Virus record (IMG/VR): IMGVR_UViG_3300044712_002681
Location: 1-64,000 of that record
Direction: 5' to 3' (one strand)
Source: a virus
DNA length: 64,000 nt
Shown: positions 48,972 to 56,381 of the stretch, piece after piece
Numbering within the stretch: position 1 is the stretch's first letter
Layout of the letters: each line of letters starts with the position of its first letter
Notes under the pieces: model-generated
Told to the model about the DNA's origin: nothing
What the model saw: the letters and a program-made list of their open reading frames with translations, nothing else
Database searches by the model: none
Made by a program: the position numbers and the translations under genes

Positions 48972-49295
48972 ATGAAAATTTCTAAATTTGAAAATTTTAC
49001 AATGTCAGATATCATCAATATTGCAAATAATTTTGAAAAAGAAATAAATAAACAAAAAAAATATAATTCTAAAATAAAATTAGGTGATTTTGTAGCTATT
49101 GGTAAATATGATGGAAAGTGGACATATTATAAATGTATTGATATAAATCCAAGTGTAATATTAGAAGAAAAAAATTCAAACAAAACTAGAATATTGACAG
49201 ATGAAGAATATGAAAAAGCTACAAATAATAATCTAGATACTATATCATCCGAATATATTGGTAATAATTCACAGTATTGGACAATTGAAGAATAA
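48972..49295 (+). CDS. N-tagged small protein, 107 residues
   Basis: Starts MKISKFENFTMSDIINIANN, an N-tag variant (S-K-F-E). The body, KIKLGDFVAIGKYDGKWTYY followed by KCIDINPSVILEEKNSNKTR, suggests a small SH3-like beta barrel, similar in style to the other tagged beta domains. It is followed two bases later by another, very short tagged gene. Function is unknown. Confidence 0.65.
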   Translation: MKISKFENFTMSDIINIANNFEKEINKQKKYNSKIKLGDFVAIGKYDGKWTYYKCIDINPSVILEEKNSNKTRILTDEEYEKATNNNLDTISSEYIGNNSQYWTIEE

Positions 49296-49297
49296 TT

Positions 49298-49420
49298 ATG
49301 AAAACAAAATTTAAACAATTTATAAATGAAAATAGATTTACTTGGTTGTGTGGTGAACTCTTAATTGCTGGTAAATCAATATATCCTATTGGTACTAAAA
49401 TAAAAATTTTGATTATTTGA
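49298..49420 (+). CDS. Very short N-tagged protein, 40 residues
   Basis: ATG at 49298 to TGA at 49418, encoding MKTKFKQFINENRFTWLCGE then LLIAGKSIYPIGTKIKILII. The start is almost identical in style to T4 internal proteins (K-x-F-I-N-E). It appears truncated: nothing folds after the tag except one strand pair. It may be a remnant of a longer tagged gene. The 3' end overlaps a minus-strand small gene. Confidence 0.5.
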   Translation: MKTKFKQFINENRFTWLCGELLIAGKSIYPIGTKIKILII

Positions 49421-49507
49421 ATTTTTACAATATTTAAGTTCATCTAAATTTTCACCTAAATAACTTAAATACAATGGACAATATTCATCATGTTTACATT
49501 CTTCCAT
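49376..49507 (-). CDS. Small Cys-rich protein, 43 residues
   Basis: ATG at 49505-49507 to TGA at 49376-49378, encoding MEECKHDEYCPLYLSYLGEN, then LDELKYCKNSNNQNFYFSTN and RIY. Cys and His in C-K-H-x-x-x-C-P and a later Cys suggest zinc binding. The N-terminal half looks coding, but the last 15 residues overlap the 40-residue tagged gene on the other strand, so the true extent is unsure. Confidence 0.45.
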   Translation of the reverse strand: MEECKHDEYCPLYLSYLGENLDELKYCKNSNNQNFYFSTNRIY

Positions 49508-49512
49508 ATTTA

Positions 49513-50424
49513 TTATAATTTTCGATTAAATACATACAAATCAAATACACTTTGATTATCTATTATTTTATTATTATTTAAATCACTACCTAAAAATGAT
49601 TTAATACATTTATAGTTTCCCAACAATGTTTTACCATCAAATACTTTAACTTGTCTGTTGATAGTACCAACAGCCCCTACAATCGCTAAATATTTATTTC
49701 CGAACATACTTCTCATTATAGAAAATTTCATTGCCTTAGTGCTTGGATCATTCATAAATCTAACAGTATCTAAATTATTTTTATTAATGACCAAATTTTT
49801 AAATGGCATTTTTAAATCAATTTTACTACCCGAATTAGATAATTCAATACTTATTACACCACCAGTTGGTTGTGCTATTGTTGTTTCTTCTTCTGCTTGG
49901 ATTTGACCACCTTTTAATAAAGTATTTTGATTTCTTCTAATTTCATTAAAATTAGCACTTGCTATAATTTTTTCTGTCATATGCCGGTCGTTCATCTTAT
50001 ACCCTTCTGGTGGAAGCCTAAAAAAATTACCAGTAAATGTCATTGAAACTATATTTTCAGTTTTAAATAATCTCCAAACCTTTTTTGTTTCTGCCCTTTG
50101 TGATACTGACCAACCTTCCAAATGCCAACCACGAACTAACATATTTTTTGTATTCCTATTCACACCCAATACCATTGGTTGTATTGTTCTTTCTCGACCA
50201 CCCCTCCATTTATCCTCGTTTCCACGATAAGAAATCAATATTACCAAACCATATTTAATTGCTTTTTTCATCAAATCTTCATTAAACTTTACAGGTTTAT
50301 TGATAGGAAAATTTGGTATTATATTCGGATCAATTTGTTGTGCTTCATTTATAATAGGCCCAAATATTTTAATTTTTTTTGGATCAAATTTATATTCTTT
50401 ACCTTCTTCAAACATCATTTTCAA
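49513..50424 (-). CDS. WYL-like domain protein, 303 residues
   Basis: Residues about 55-170 resemble a WYL domain: LVILISYRGNEDKWRGGRER, IQPMVLGVNRNTKNMLVRGW and VWRLFKTENIVSMTFTG, in the order strand, basic loop, strand and a final R-x-F/L segment. WYL domains sense nucleotides or single-stranded nucleic acid and often regulate defence or repair genes. Here it lacks the usual helix-turn-helix. The second half contains LSNSGSKIDLKMPFKNLVIN and MRSMFGNKYLAIVGAVGTIN, beta-rich and of unknown role. Its start overlaps the stop of the gene upstream by 17 bases. Confidence 0.5.
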   Translation of the reverse strand: MKMMFEEGKEYKFDPKKIKIFGPIINEAQQIDPNIIPNFPINKPVKFNEDLMKKAIKYGLVILISYRGNEDKWRGGRERTIQPMVLGVNRNTKNMLVRGWHLEGWSVSQRAETKKVWRLFKTENIVSMTFTGNFFRLPPEGYKMNDRHMTEKIIASANFNEIRRNQNTLLKGGQIQAEEETTIAQPTGGVISIELSNSGSKIDLKMPFKNLVINKNNLDTVRFMNDPSTKAMKFSIMRSMFGNKYLAIVGAVGTINRQVKVFDGKTLLGNYKCIKSFLGSDLNNNKIIDNQSVFDLYVFNRKL

Positions 50425-51478
50425 TTATTTTAGTAAATTCAAAATAATTTTTATTTATTATAAAAATAAAATTGAATCCATTTTGTATACAATATTGTTG
50501 TTTAATTAAATTTTTTTCTTTTTGTATTTGAAAAGTATAATCTGATTTAATTTCTATTAACAAATTTGTTTTTTTATAATAAAAATCGGGAAAATATTTA
50601 TATTCTTTATCATTAAATATATATTTGATATACTTTGGTTTTAATATTTCAATATTATTATTAAAACAAAAATTTAAAAAATCTTTTTCATATGTTCCTT
50701 GATAAAATAAATTAAATCTATCATCATATTTTTTTATATATCTTTTGTTTGGTAATGTAGTCAAATAATTTATTCCATATTTATCAATCATAGTATTTTT
50801 TGATTTTTCTTTAACCCAATCTAATTGAAAAACATTATCAACATTATATTTATTTTTTACTGTTACATTCTTTTTATTTTGTATATTTTCTAGTGAAAAT
50901 ATGGAATATACATCATAGTTTGATTTTAATGTATTTTTCTTTTTCTTTTTTATTTCATTATCTTTAGATATATTATCAACATTATATTTTTCTAATATTG
51001 TATTTTTATATTTTTCTTTAAAAGTATTAGTACTTGAAAAATATTCACAACCATATTTATTTATTGATGTCTTTTTACTTTGTTCACGATTATTGTATGT
51101 TTTATCGTTATATTTATCCAATTTTGTTTTTTGAATTTTAATTTTATATTTATCTAATTCCATAATGTTTTTAACCCCATATTTTTGTGAAATAGTTTTT
51201 TCAAATGTGTTACATTTTTTACAAATATAATTATTACCTTTTTTCATTATATTAACATAATTGTTATAAGTAATATTAATTAATTCACCACAATTAGTAC
51301 ATTTAACTAAAATTTTTTGATTACTACCTAAAGATAAATGTTCTATTGGAATAGTTATAATATCGTTTAACTTGACATTATATTTTAAATCATTATAATA
51401 TTTCAAAGTTCTTTTAGAAACCGTTACAGTTAAATTTTTATTCGCAATATTTTCAAAAAAGTTATCAATTTCTACCAT
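50408..51478 (-). CDS. Putative homing endonuclease with repeated K-Y-G/N-V-D-N motifs
   Basis: A 356-residue protein. A zinc-ribbon (VKCTNCGELINITYNNYVN and YICKKCNTFEKTISQ) is followed by about five copies of a short unit, (K/N)-K-Y-(G/N)-V-x-N-(I/V)-(F/M/S), which look like NUMOD-type DNA-binding repeats. The C-terminal nuclease domain has YKYFPDFYYKKTNLLIEIKS, the PD-x(n)-E-x-K pattern. It lies between the WYL-like gene and the RuvC-like gene and probably cuts a related phage's DNA at this locus. Confidence 0.65.
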   Translation of the reverse strand: MVEIDNFFENIANKNLTVTVSKRTLKYYNDLKYNVKLNDIITIPIEHLSLGSNQKILVKCTNCGELINITYNNYVNIMKKGNNYICKKCNTFEKTISQKYGVKNIMELDKYKIKIQKTKLDKYNDKTYNNREQSKKTSINKYGCEYFSSTNTFKEKYKNTILEKYNVDNISKDNEIKKKKKNTLKSNYDVYSIFSLENIQNKKNVTVKNKYNVDNVFQLDWVKEKSKNTMIDKYGINYLTTLPNKRYIKKYDDRFNLFYQGTYEKDFLNFCFNNNIEILKPKYIKYIFNDKEYKYFPDFYYKKTNLLIEIKSDYTFQIQKEKNLIKQQYCIQNGFNFIFIINKNYFEFTKIIENDV

Positions 51479-51567
51479 TTAAATATTAATTAAGTTTTCG
51501 ATATATATTAAAATTTTATTCAATAAATAATATTATAAAAAAAGATGCAAGATTATGATATAACATA

Positions 51568-52302
51568 TTATAATTTTATTTTATTTTCTTCATTTTTGAA
51601 AAATGTTTTTACAACTTCCATCAACCAACAAGCATCAATGATATCATCTAATGGTTTAGGTACATCTTTATTTTTTCTTATTTTTTCTTCATATTCTTTA
51701 CACCAAGTCTTTAAATCACATTTGATATTATTACAATCTAAAAATGCATAAAACATATCCCATTTGTCAAATTTAGTTGCTTGCTTACCATTATTATTTT
51801 CTAAATGAATAACTTCTTTTATTATTCTTTTTCCTTGAAGTTCTTTTCTTGGTTCATATGTCATTCGACAACATTCAGTTTTAACTGTAAGTGGTGATAA
51901 TATTTGAACATTTGAATATTTATTCAATTTATGTAATAATTTATGTTTTAATAACGTAGTAAATTCAACAATATCAATAAGTGGTCCAACATTAGAACTA
52001 TAACTATATCCTTCTATTCCAATTCTAATACTATCTAATAAACCAACATTATCAATAATATCATTAATTATTAAATTTGTTGTGTCATCGAATTCTAATA
52101 ATTTTAAAATTTGTGATTTACTGTAATCTTTTTCTTCAGTATATTTATATATAATATTTCGATAATTTATAAAGTCTTCAGTATTTTTTACCCATATATT
52201 ATTATCTTTTTTAGTTGAATAACTAAAAAGTTTAATATTGTCATTTTTTTCTATACACATCGCTGTTGAAATTTTACTCACATCTAATCCAATAAAAATC
52301 AT
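51568..52302 (-). CDS. RuvC-like Holliday junction resolvase / RNase H fold nuclease
   Basis: A 244-residue protein with a RuvC-type active site: MIFIGLDVSKISTAMCIEKN (first Asp), IRIGIEGYSYSSNVGPLIDI (Glu) and PKPLDDIIDACWLMEVVKTF (final D-x-x-D). In phages such proteins resolve branched DNA before packaging, the role played by endonuclease VII in T4. A TATA-rich box lies upstream. The Cys-rich middle (CCRMTYEP) is unusual. Specificity is not proven. Confidence 0.75.
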   Translation of the reverse strand: MIFIGLDVSKISTAMCIEKNDNIKLFSYSTKKDNNIWVKNTEDFINYRNIIYKYTEEKDYSKSQILKLLEFDDTTNLIINDIIDNVGLLDSIRIGIEGYSYSSNVGPLIDIVEFTTLLKHKLLHKLNKYSNVQILSPLTVKTECCRMTYEPRKELQGKRIIKEVIHLENNNGKQATKFDKWDMFYAFLDCNNIKCDLKTWCKEYEEKIRKNKDVPKPLDDIIDACWLMEVVKTFFKNEENKIKL

Positions 52303-52314
52303 AAACTGTTATTA

Positions 52315-52332
52315 TTTTTTTATATATATAAA
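52315..52332. promoter_or_regulatory. Candidate late promoter box TATATATATAAAG (divergent)
   Basis: A TTATATATATATAAAG stretch lies between the divergent RuvC-like gene and the tagged gene at 52354 and could serve both. Confidence 0.4.
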
Positions 52333-52353
52333 GAAAAACTAGTTCAATAAGAA

Positions 52354-52734
52354 ATGAAAACATTTAATGAATTTATAAATGAAAATTTTGATGAAGATAT
52401 TGAAGATGATGAAGAATTCTTTGATGATTATTCAAAAATAAAAAATGAACTTAATACTATTTTTGGTAAAGGATTTGGAAATGATGCTAATTGGGCTGGT
52501 GTAGTTTGGCCTATATTAACAAAAAATGATTATGAAGGTATATTTATATATTTGGGTGATGATGATGAACTTTTTTTATTAAAAAGAACTTTTGATAAAA
52601 TTAAAGAAGAAAATAATGATGAAATATTATTTAGTGTAACTAATAGGGAAGAATTTGATAAATTAATAAAGTTAGCTAAAGATAAAGAACAAATAAAAAT
52701 GTTACAAAATGCAAAAAAATATAATGTTATTTAA
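52354..52734 (+). CDS. Doubly tagged acidic protein
   Basis: A 126-residue protein starting MKTFNEFINENFDED and ending QNAKKYNVI. The start is the closest match in the window to the T4 internal-protein propeptide (M-K-T-Y/F-x-E-F-I-x-E), with I-N-E as a candidate cleavage site. The body contains NANWAGVVWPILTKNDYEGI and LGDDDELFLLKRTFDKIKE, a small alpha/beta domain. It heads a run of six small plus-strand genes with overlapping ends. Confidence 0.72.
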   Translation: MKTFNEFINENFDEDIEDDEEFFDDYSKIKNELNTIFGKGFGNDANWAGVVWPILTKNDYEGIFIYLGDDDELFLLKRTFDKIKEENNDEILFSVTNREEFDKLIKLAKDKEQIKMLQNAKKYNVI

Positions 52735-52912
52735 TCTAACATATGCTAAGAGGAATGGTGTTCCAAAGTATACTGAATTTGAAACAAAAAAAGAAGTTAT
52801 TGAATTTTTGCTTGAAAATTTAGATAATATGGATTTGTTAACAATTAATAATATGATTATTGATATAAATTTATTGATTAAAAAAATAAAAGAAATTGAA
52901 AATGAAATATGA
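52724..52912 (+). CDS. Small helical protein, 62 residues
   Basis: Begins MLFNLTYAKRNGVPKYTEFE from the ATG at 52724; the longer reading starts inside the C-tag of the preceding gene in another frame and is rejected. The rest is helical (KKEVIEFLLENLDNMDLLTI then INLLIKKIKEIENEI). Overlap with the preceding gene is 11 bases. Unknown function. Confidence 0.5.
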   Translation: MLFNLTYAKRNGVPKYTEFETKKEVIEFLLENLDNMDLLTINNMIIDINLLIKKIKEIENEI

Positions 52913-53309
52913 TGGTATTGTAAGTAGATTGGATGAAAATTTATATTTATTTATTTTAAATCCTGATGATAATATGATAATGGATGGTATGAATATATCA
53001 GAACATGAATGTTATAAAGATTTGAAAAATGATCAAATCCAGGTTGTTGAAGTTATATTCAAGGATGGTACAGAAGAATTGGATGATATTGATTTAGAAG
53101 ATTTTATATATAGTGATGTATATGATAGAAATAGTATTTTTTTATATATTCATGATATTTTGTTATATTCTATTAGCAACAATAAAAAAAATATATCATT
53201 AAAGAAATTGATAGATAATGGGGATTTGAATAAAATAGCGATAGAATGTATCGAAAATTCTAAATCCGATGAAATTAAAGAAGAAAAAATAATAGAATTT
53301 AATGAATAA
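52902..53309 (+). CDS. Hypothetical acidic protein, 135 residues
   Basis: Translated from the ATG at 52902: MKYDGIVSRLDENLYLFILN, DNMIMDGMNISEHECYKDLK, then EVIFKDGTEELDDIDLEDFI. It is acidic, with a small beta sheet in the first half and helices in the second. It overlaps the preceding stop by 11 bases. Function is unknown. Confidence 0.6.
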   Translation: MKYDGIVSRLDENLYLFILNPDDNMIMDGMNISEHECYKDLKNDQIQVVEVIFKDGTEELDDIDLEDFIYSDVYDRNSIFLYIHDILLYSISNNKKNISLKKLIDNGDLNKIAIECIENSKSDEIKEEKIIEFNE

Positions 53310-53616
53310 TTATTTTTCAGTAAAAGATAGTTTAATAAAATTAAAAGATAAAAAGTACGGAGAAAATATTAATAAAACAATTGATATTTTAGTCAATAGA
53401 TTTGATGAAAGTCAAATCAGAATTTTATCTAATCAAGGATTAAAAATTGATAATAATATTATTAGATTATACTTTATTGATAATGTTGGTTTTAGATGTA
53501 TGAATGAAAAAGATAATATTTATGGTAAATTACCAATATGTAAAAATATAGAAAGATTTATGAATAATTTATATGTTGAAGCTGTTAATGATGCCATAGA
53601 TTTAATCTATTCTTAA
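53302..53616 (+). CDS. Hypothetical protein, 104 residues
   Basis: MNNYFSVKDSLIKLKDKKYG, then INKTIDILVNRFDESQIRIL and VGFRCMNEKDNIYGKLPICK. Mixed helix and strand with no signature. It overlaps the preceding gene by eight bases in the same operon. Confidence 0.55.
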   Translation: MNNYFSVKDSLIKLKDKKYGENINKTIDILVNRFDESQIRILSNQGLKIDNNIIRLYFIDNVGFRCMNEKDNIYGKLPICKNIERFMNNLYVEAVNDAIDLIYS

Positions 53617-53633
53617 AAAAAAAATTATTAAAT

Positions 53634-53852
53634 ATGAAAATTGATAAAATATCAAAAAAATTTGAAAATGTTACTCCTAAAAATGATAGTCGAATTTTAA
53701 TAGAAGATGGTGATGGTATATTAGCGTTTGGTTATATTAAGGATAATATGTATGTTTATGATGGATCAACTACAGGTTGGAATCCTGTTTCAGATATTAA
53801 AAATTGGATTTCAATAAGTGAACTTAAAGATAAATTAGGTTGGAATGAATGA
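53634..53852 (+). CDS. Small protein, 72 residues
   Basis: MKIDKISKKFENVTPKNDSR, then GDGILAFGYIKDNMYVYDGS and TTGWNPVSDIKNWISISELK. It looks like a compact beta sheet with one helix. The start (KISKKFEN) loosely resembles the N-tag. It overlaps the next gene by eight bases. Confidence 0.6.
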   Translation: MKIDKISKKFENVTPKNDSRILIEDGDGILAFGYIKDNMYVYDGSTTGWNPVSDIKNWISISELKDKLGWNE

Positions 53853-54051
53853 TTTTGATTTATTTAGTTTATTTGATGATAATAATTTCATTGAAGATAA
53901 TATTATCATTGAAAATAAAAAAGATGGTAGTTGTATAATATGTGATACAATTCTCGAAGTTTGTAGAAATAATATAACTGGGTATTATGAACCTATTTTA
54001 TGTCCATCGTGTCTGTTGGATATGTCTAATTTTATGAATAGAAAGTCATAA
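53845..54051 (+). CDS. Small zinc-finger-like protein, 68 residues
   Basis: MNDFDLFSLFDDNNFIEDNI is followed by CIICDTILEVCRNNITGYYE and PILCPSCLLDMSNFMNRKS. The two C-x-x-C pairs, with one Cys between, can form a zinc-binding ribbon. The N-terminus is acidic and aromatic. It is the last gene of the plus-strand run and overlaps the convergent gene's end by six bases. Confidence 0.6.
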   Translation: MNDFDLFSLFDDNNFIEDNIIIENKKDGSCIICDTILEVCRNNITGYYEPILCPSCLLDMSNFMNRKS

Positions 54052-54411
54052 AATATTATATTTTTTAGCTGATTTATATATATCTTGTAATTTTTTATAT
54101 TTTTTAATTTCTTTTGGTGTTAATTTTCGAATAATTTCACTATCATCAATAGCAATGTTTGAATCATCATTATCATATGTTTTTATTGAATATGGTAATT
54201 TACAATCTAATACAGAATAGATTCTTGCCATATTAACTAATGGTGGTGAAACTTTAAAATTACCATCTATTAATGCTTTCTTTATTTTATCTAAATCTAA
54301 TAAAATATAATCACCAAATTTATATGTAAAACCTGATTCTTTATCAGTGAATTTGAATTTATTATTCCAATCATCAATTTCAATTTCTTCAAATGTTTTT
54401 AAATATTTCAT
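54046..54411 (-). CDS. Doubly tagged protein, 121 residues
   Basis: Starts MKYLKTFEEIEIDDWNNKF at 54411 (an upstream ATG at 54420 overlaps the preceding stop and would shift the tag by three residues) and ends KSAKKYNIL. The middle has YKFGDYILLDLDKIKKALID and ARIYSVLDCKLPYSIKTYDN, again a small beta domain with the G-D-Y-I/V segment shared by other doubly tagged proteins. Function is unknown. Confidence 0.7.
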   Translation of the reverse strand: MKYLKTFEEIEIDDWNNKFKFTDKESGFTYKFGDYILLDLDKIKKALIDGNFKVSPPLVNMARIYSVLDCKLPYSIKTYDNDDSNIAIDDSEIIRKLTPKEIKKYKKLQDIYKSAKKYNIL

Positions 54412-54412
54412 A

Positions 54413-54742
54413 TTATTCATAATTCACATATCCTAAAGTATCATCACCTAAACCTAAACCAATTCCAATTGTACAATTACCATTTAATGGGTTATTAATT
54501 CCGATTACACAAGGTTGAACAATATCGTTTTGTGGAATGTTTGGTGTAATATAATATTTAAGTCGTTCTTTTTCTTTTTTTTCTATTTGTGTTACATTAC
54601 CATTATCATCAATAAAATTATATACATTTAAATTTGTAATACCTGATGTATTACCCGTATTAACGATATTTGAAGTGGATATATTTGTAAATCCACTATT
54701 AATTGTTGTATTTAATGCTGTTGAAAATGATAATCTTCCCAT
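54413..54742 (-). CDS. Possible small virion protein
   Basis: A 109-residue protein rich in Asn, Thr, Ser and Gly: MGRLSFSTALNTTINSGFTN, TGNTSGITNLNVYNFIDDNG, then IGINNPLNGNCTIGIGLGLG. The composition is that of tail or fibre components. It lies between two tagged genes and touches both (one-base and two-base junctions), so the three are one operon. Confidence 0.5.
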   Translation of the reverse strand: MGRLSFSTALNTTINSGFTNISTSNIVNTGNTSGITNLNVYNFIDDNGNVTQIEKKEKERLKYYITPNIPQNDIVQPCVIGINNPLNGNCTIGIGLGLGDDTLGYVNYE

Positions 54743-55056
54743 TATAATATATTATATTTTTTTGCTTTAATTTTTATTTTTAAATTTTCTAAATTTTTTG
54801 CATATGTTGTATAATCAACATGAACACTTTTTGTCGGAATATTATTAATTTTTCCGAAATATTTTATTAATTCTTCTGGAATATTTTCATATGTTATAGC
54901 AATTATATCATTTTGAATGTGATATATGTTACCAATATTATCTCTTAAAAAATTATTTATTTTAGTTTCTTGAAATATAGGCAATTTATCAGCAATAATA
55001 AAATCCCCAATTTCTGGTTTATTTAAATCTTCAAATATTTTAAAAGCCGTTATCAT
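54742..55056 (-). CDS. Doubly tagged small beta-domain protein
   Basis: A 104-residue protein starting MITAFKIFEDLNKPEIGDF and ending IKAKKYNIL. The segment IGDFIIADKLPIFQETKINN, then IGNIYHIQNDIIAITYE parallels the tagged beta proteins at 12613-13376. The end LENLKIKIKAKKYNIL resembles the decayed gene at 63214, so these form a dispersed gene family. Confidence 0.7.
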   Translation of the reverse strand: MITAFKIFEDLNKPEIGDFIIADKLPIFQETKINNFLRDNIGNIYHIQNDIIAITYENIPEELIKYFGKINNIPTKSVHVDYTTYAKNLENLKIKIKAKKYNIL

Positions 55057-55162
55057 AAAATATTATTTTTTTACTTAATGAATTATATATAAAAAATTTT
55101 TTAGTAAAAAACCATATTTTTTAAATTATATATACTTATACTAAAAAACAATATTGGTATAA

Positions 55163-56377
55163 ATGAAAATAATTAAATATACATATAAGTTTAGATTAGT
55201 ACCAAATAATGATCAAATAAATCTATTAAGTAAACATTTTGGTTCTGTTAGATGGACTTATAATTATTTTTTGAATCAAAGAAAAAAAGAATATTTAAAT
55301 AATAAAAAAACATTAACATATAATAAACAATCTAGTTTTCTAACACAATTAAAGAAAGATAAAGAAACCGAATGGTTGAAAGAAATAAATTCACAGACAT
55401 TACAATATTCTTTAAAATGTCTAGATACTGCTTATCAATGTTTTTTTTCAGGAAAATCAAAATTTCCAAAATATAAATCGAAAAAAAATAAAAATTGTTT
55501 TACAATACCCCAATTTGTATCAGTAAAGAATAATAAACTTCATATACCAAAATTTAAAGATGGAATTGAAATGATAATGGAACGAAAAATAAGTGGTGTG
55601 GTTAAACGATCAACAATAAGTAAAACACCAACAGGCAAATATTTTGTAACAATTTTAACAGAACAAGAATATCAACCTGTTAGTAAAACAAACCAATCTG
55701 TAGGAATAGATTTAGGAATAAAAGATTTTTTAGTGTTATCTAATGATTCGAAAATCAAGAATCATAGATTTCTAAAACATTATGAAAAAAAATTAATTTT
55801 AAATCAAAAATATTTATCAAGAAAAACTAAAGGGTCAAATCGTTATGAAAAGCAAAAGATTAAAGTTGCTAGGATTTATGAAAAAATTACAAATTCACGG
55901 ATGGATTTAATTCATAAAACTACTACATCTTTGATAAAACAATTTGATACTATATATTTAGAAGACTTGAATGTGAAAGGAATGATGAAAAATCATAAAT
56001 TAGCAAAAGCTATTAGTGATGTTAGTTGGGGTAAATTCATAGATATTCTTGAATATAAAGCCAATTGGAATGATAAACAAGTCATTCGTATAGATAGATT
56101 TTTTCCTTCAAGTAAAACCTGTTCTAAATGTGGTTGGATTAATAATAATTTAACACTTAAAGATCGAAATTGGATTTGTCCAAAATGTGGTGAAAAACAT
56201 GATAGAGATTTTAATGCAGCAACAAATATCCTTAATGAAGGATATCGTAAAAATATATCAGATGGAACGTCTGATTACGAACGTGGAGCAAAAATAAGAC
56301 CATCCGATGGCATAAGCAATGAAACGTTTAAAGTGAAGGAACATTGTGTTCCCGAAACCACTACATTATTAGTGTAG
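55163..56377 (+). CDS. tnpB: TnpB, RNA-guided nuclease of an IS200/IS605 element
   Basis: A 404-residue TnpB (OrfB). YTYKFRLVPNNDQINLLSKH is the typical N-terminus. The RuvC-like active site is complete: VGIDLGIKDFLVLSND (Asp, about 182), IYLEDLNVKGM (Glu, about 267) and HDRDFNAATNIL (Asp, about 350). A CSKCGW...CPKCG zinc finger lies before the last Asp. TnpB uses an RNA from the element's right end to cut DNA and help keep the element. No TnpA gene is present, so movement would need a transposase in trans. It lies tail-to-tail with the tail protein gene. Confidence 0.92.
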   Translation: MKIIKYTYKFRLVPNNDQINLLSKHFGSVRWTYNYFLNQRKKEYLNNKKTLTYNKQSSFLTQLKKDKETEWLKEINSQTLQYSLKCLDTAYQCFFSGKSKFPKYKSKKNKNCFTIPQFVSVKNNKLHIPKFKDGIEMIMERKISGVVKRSTISKTPTGKYFVTILTEQEYQPVSKTNQSVGIDLGIKDFLVLSNDSKIKNHRFLKHYEKKLILNQKYLSRKTKGSNRYEKQKIKVARIYEKITNSRMDLIHKTTTSLIKQFDTIYLEDLNVKGMMKNHKLAKAISDVSWGKFIDILEYKANWNDKQVIRIDRFFPSSKTCSKCGWINNNLTLKDRNWICPKCGEKHDRDFNAATNILNEGYRKNISDGTSDYERGAKIRPSDGISNETFKVKEHCVPETTTLLV

Positions 56378-56381
56378 TGGT
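56357..56381. mobile_element. Right-end hairpin of the IS605-type element
   Basis: ACCACTACA (56357-56365) pairs perfectly with TGTAGTGGT (56373-56381) around a 7-base loop. The tnpB stop codon lies within the hairpin, as expected for the right end and the 3' part of the guide (omega) RNA. The last codons of the 1401-residue tail gene on the other strand also lie inside it. Confidence 0.6.
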
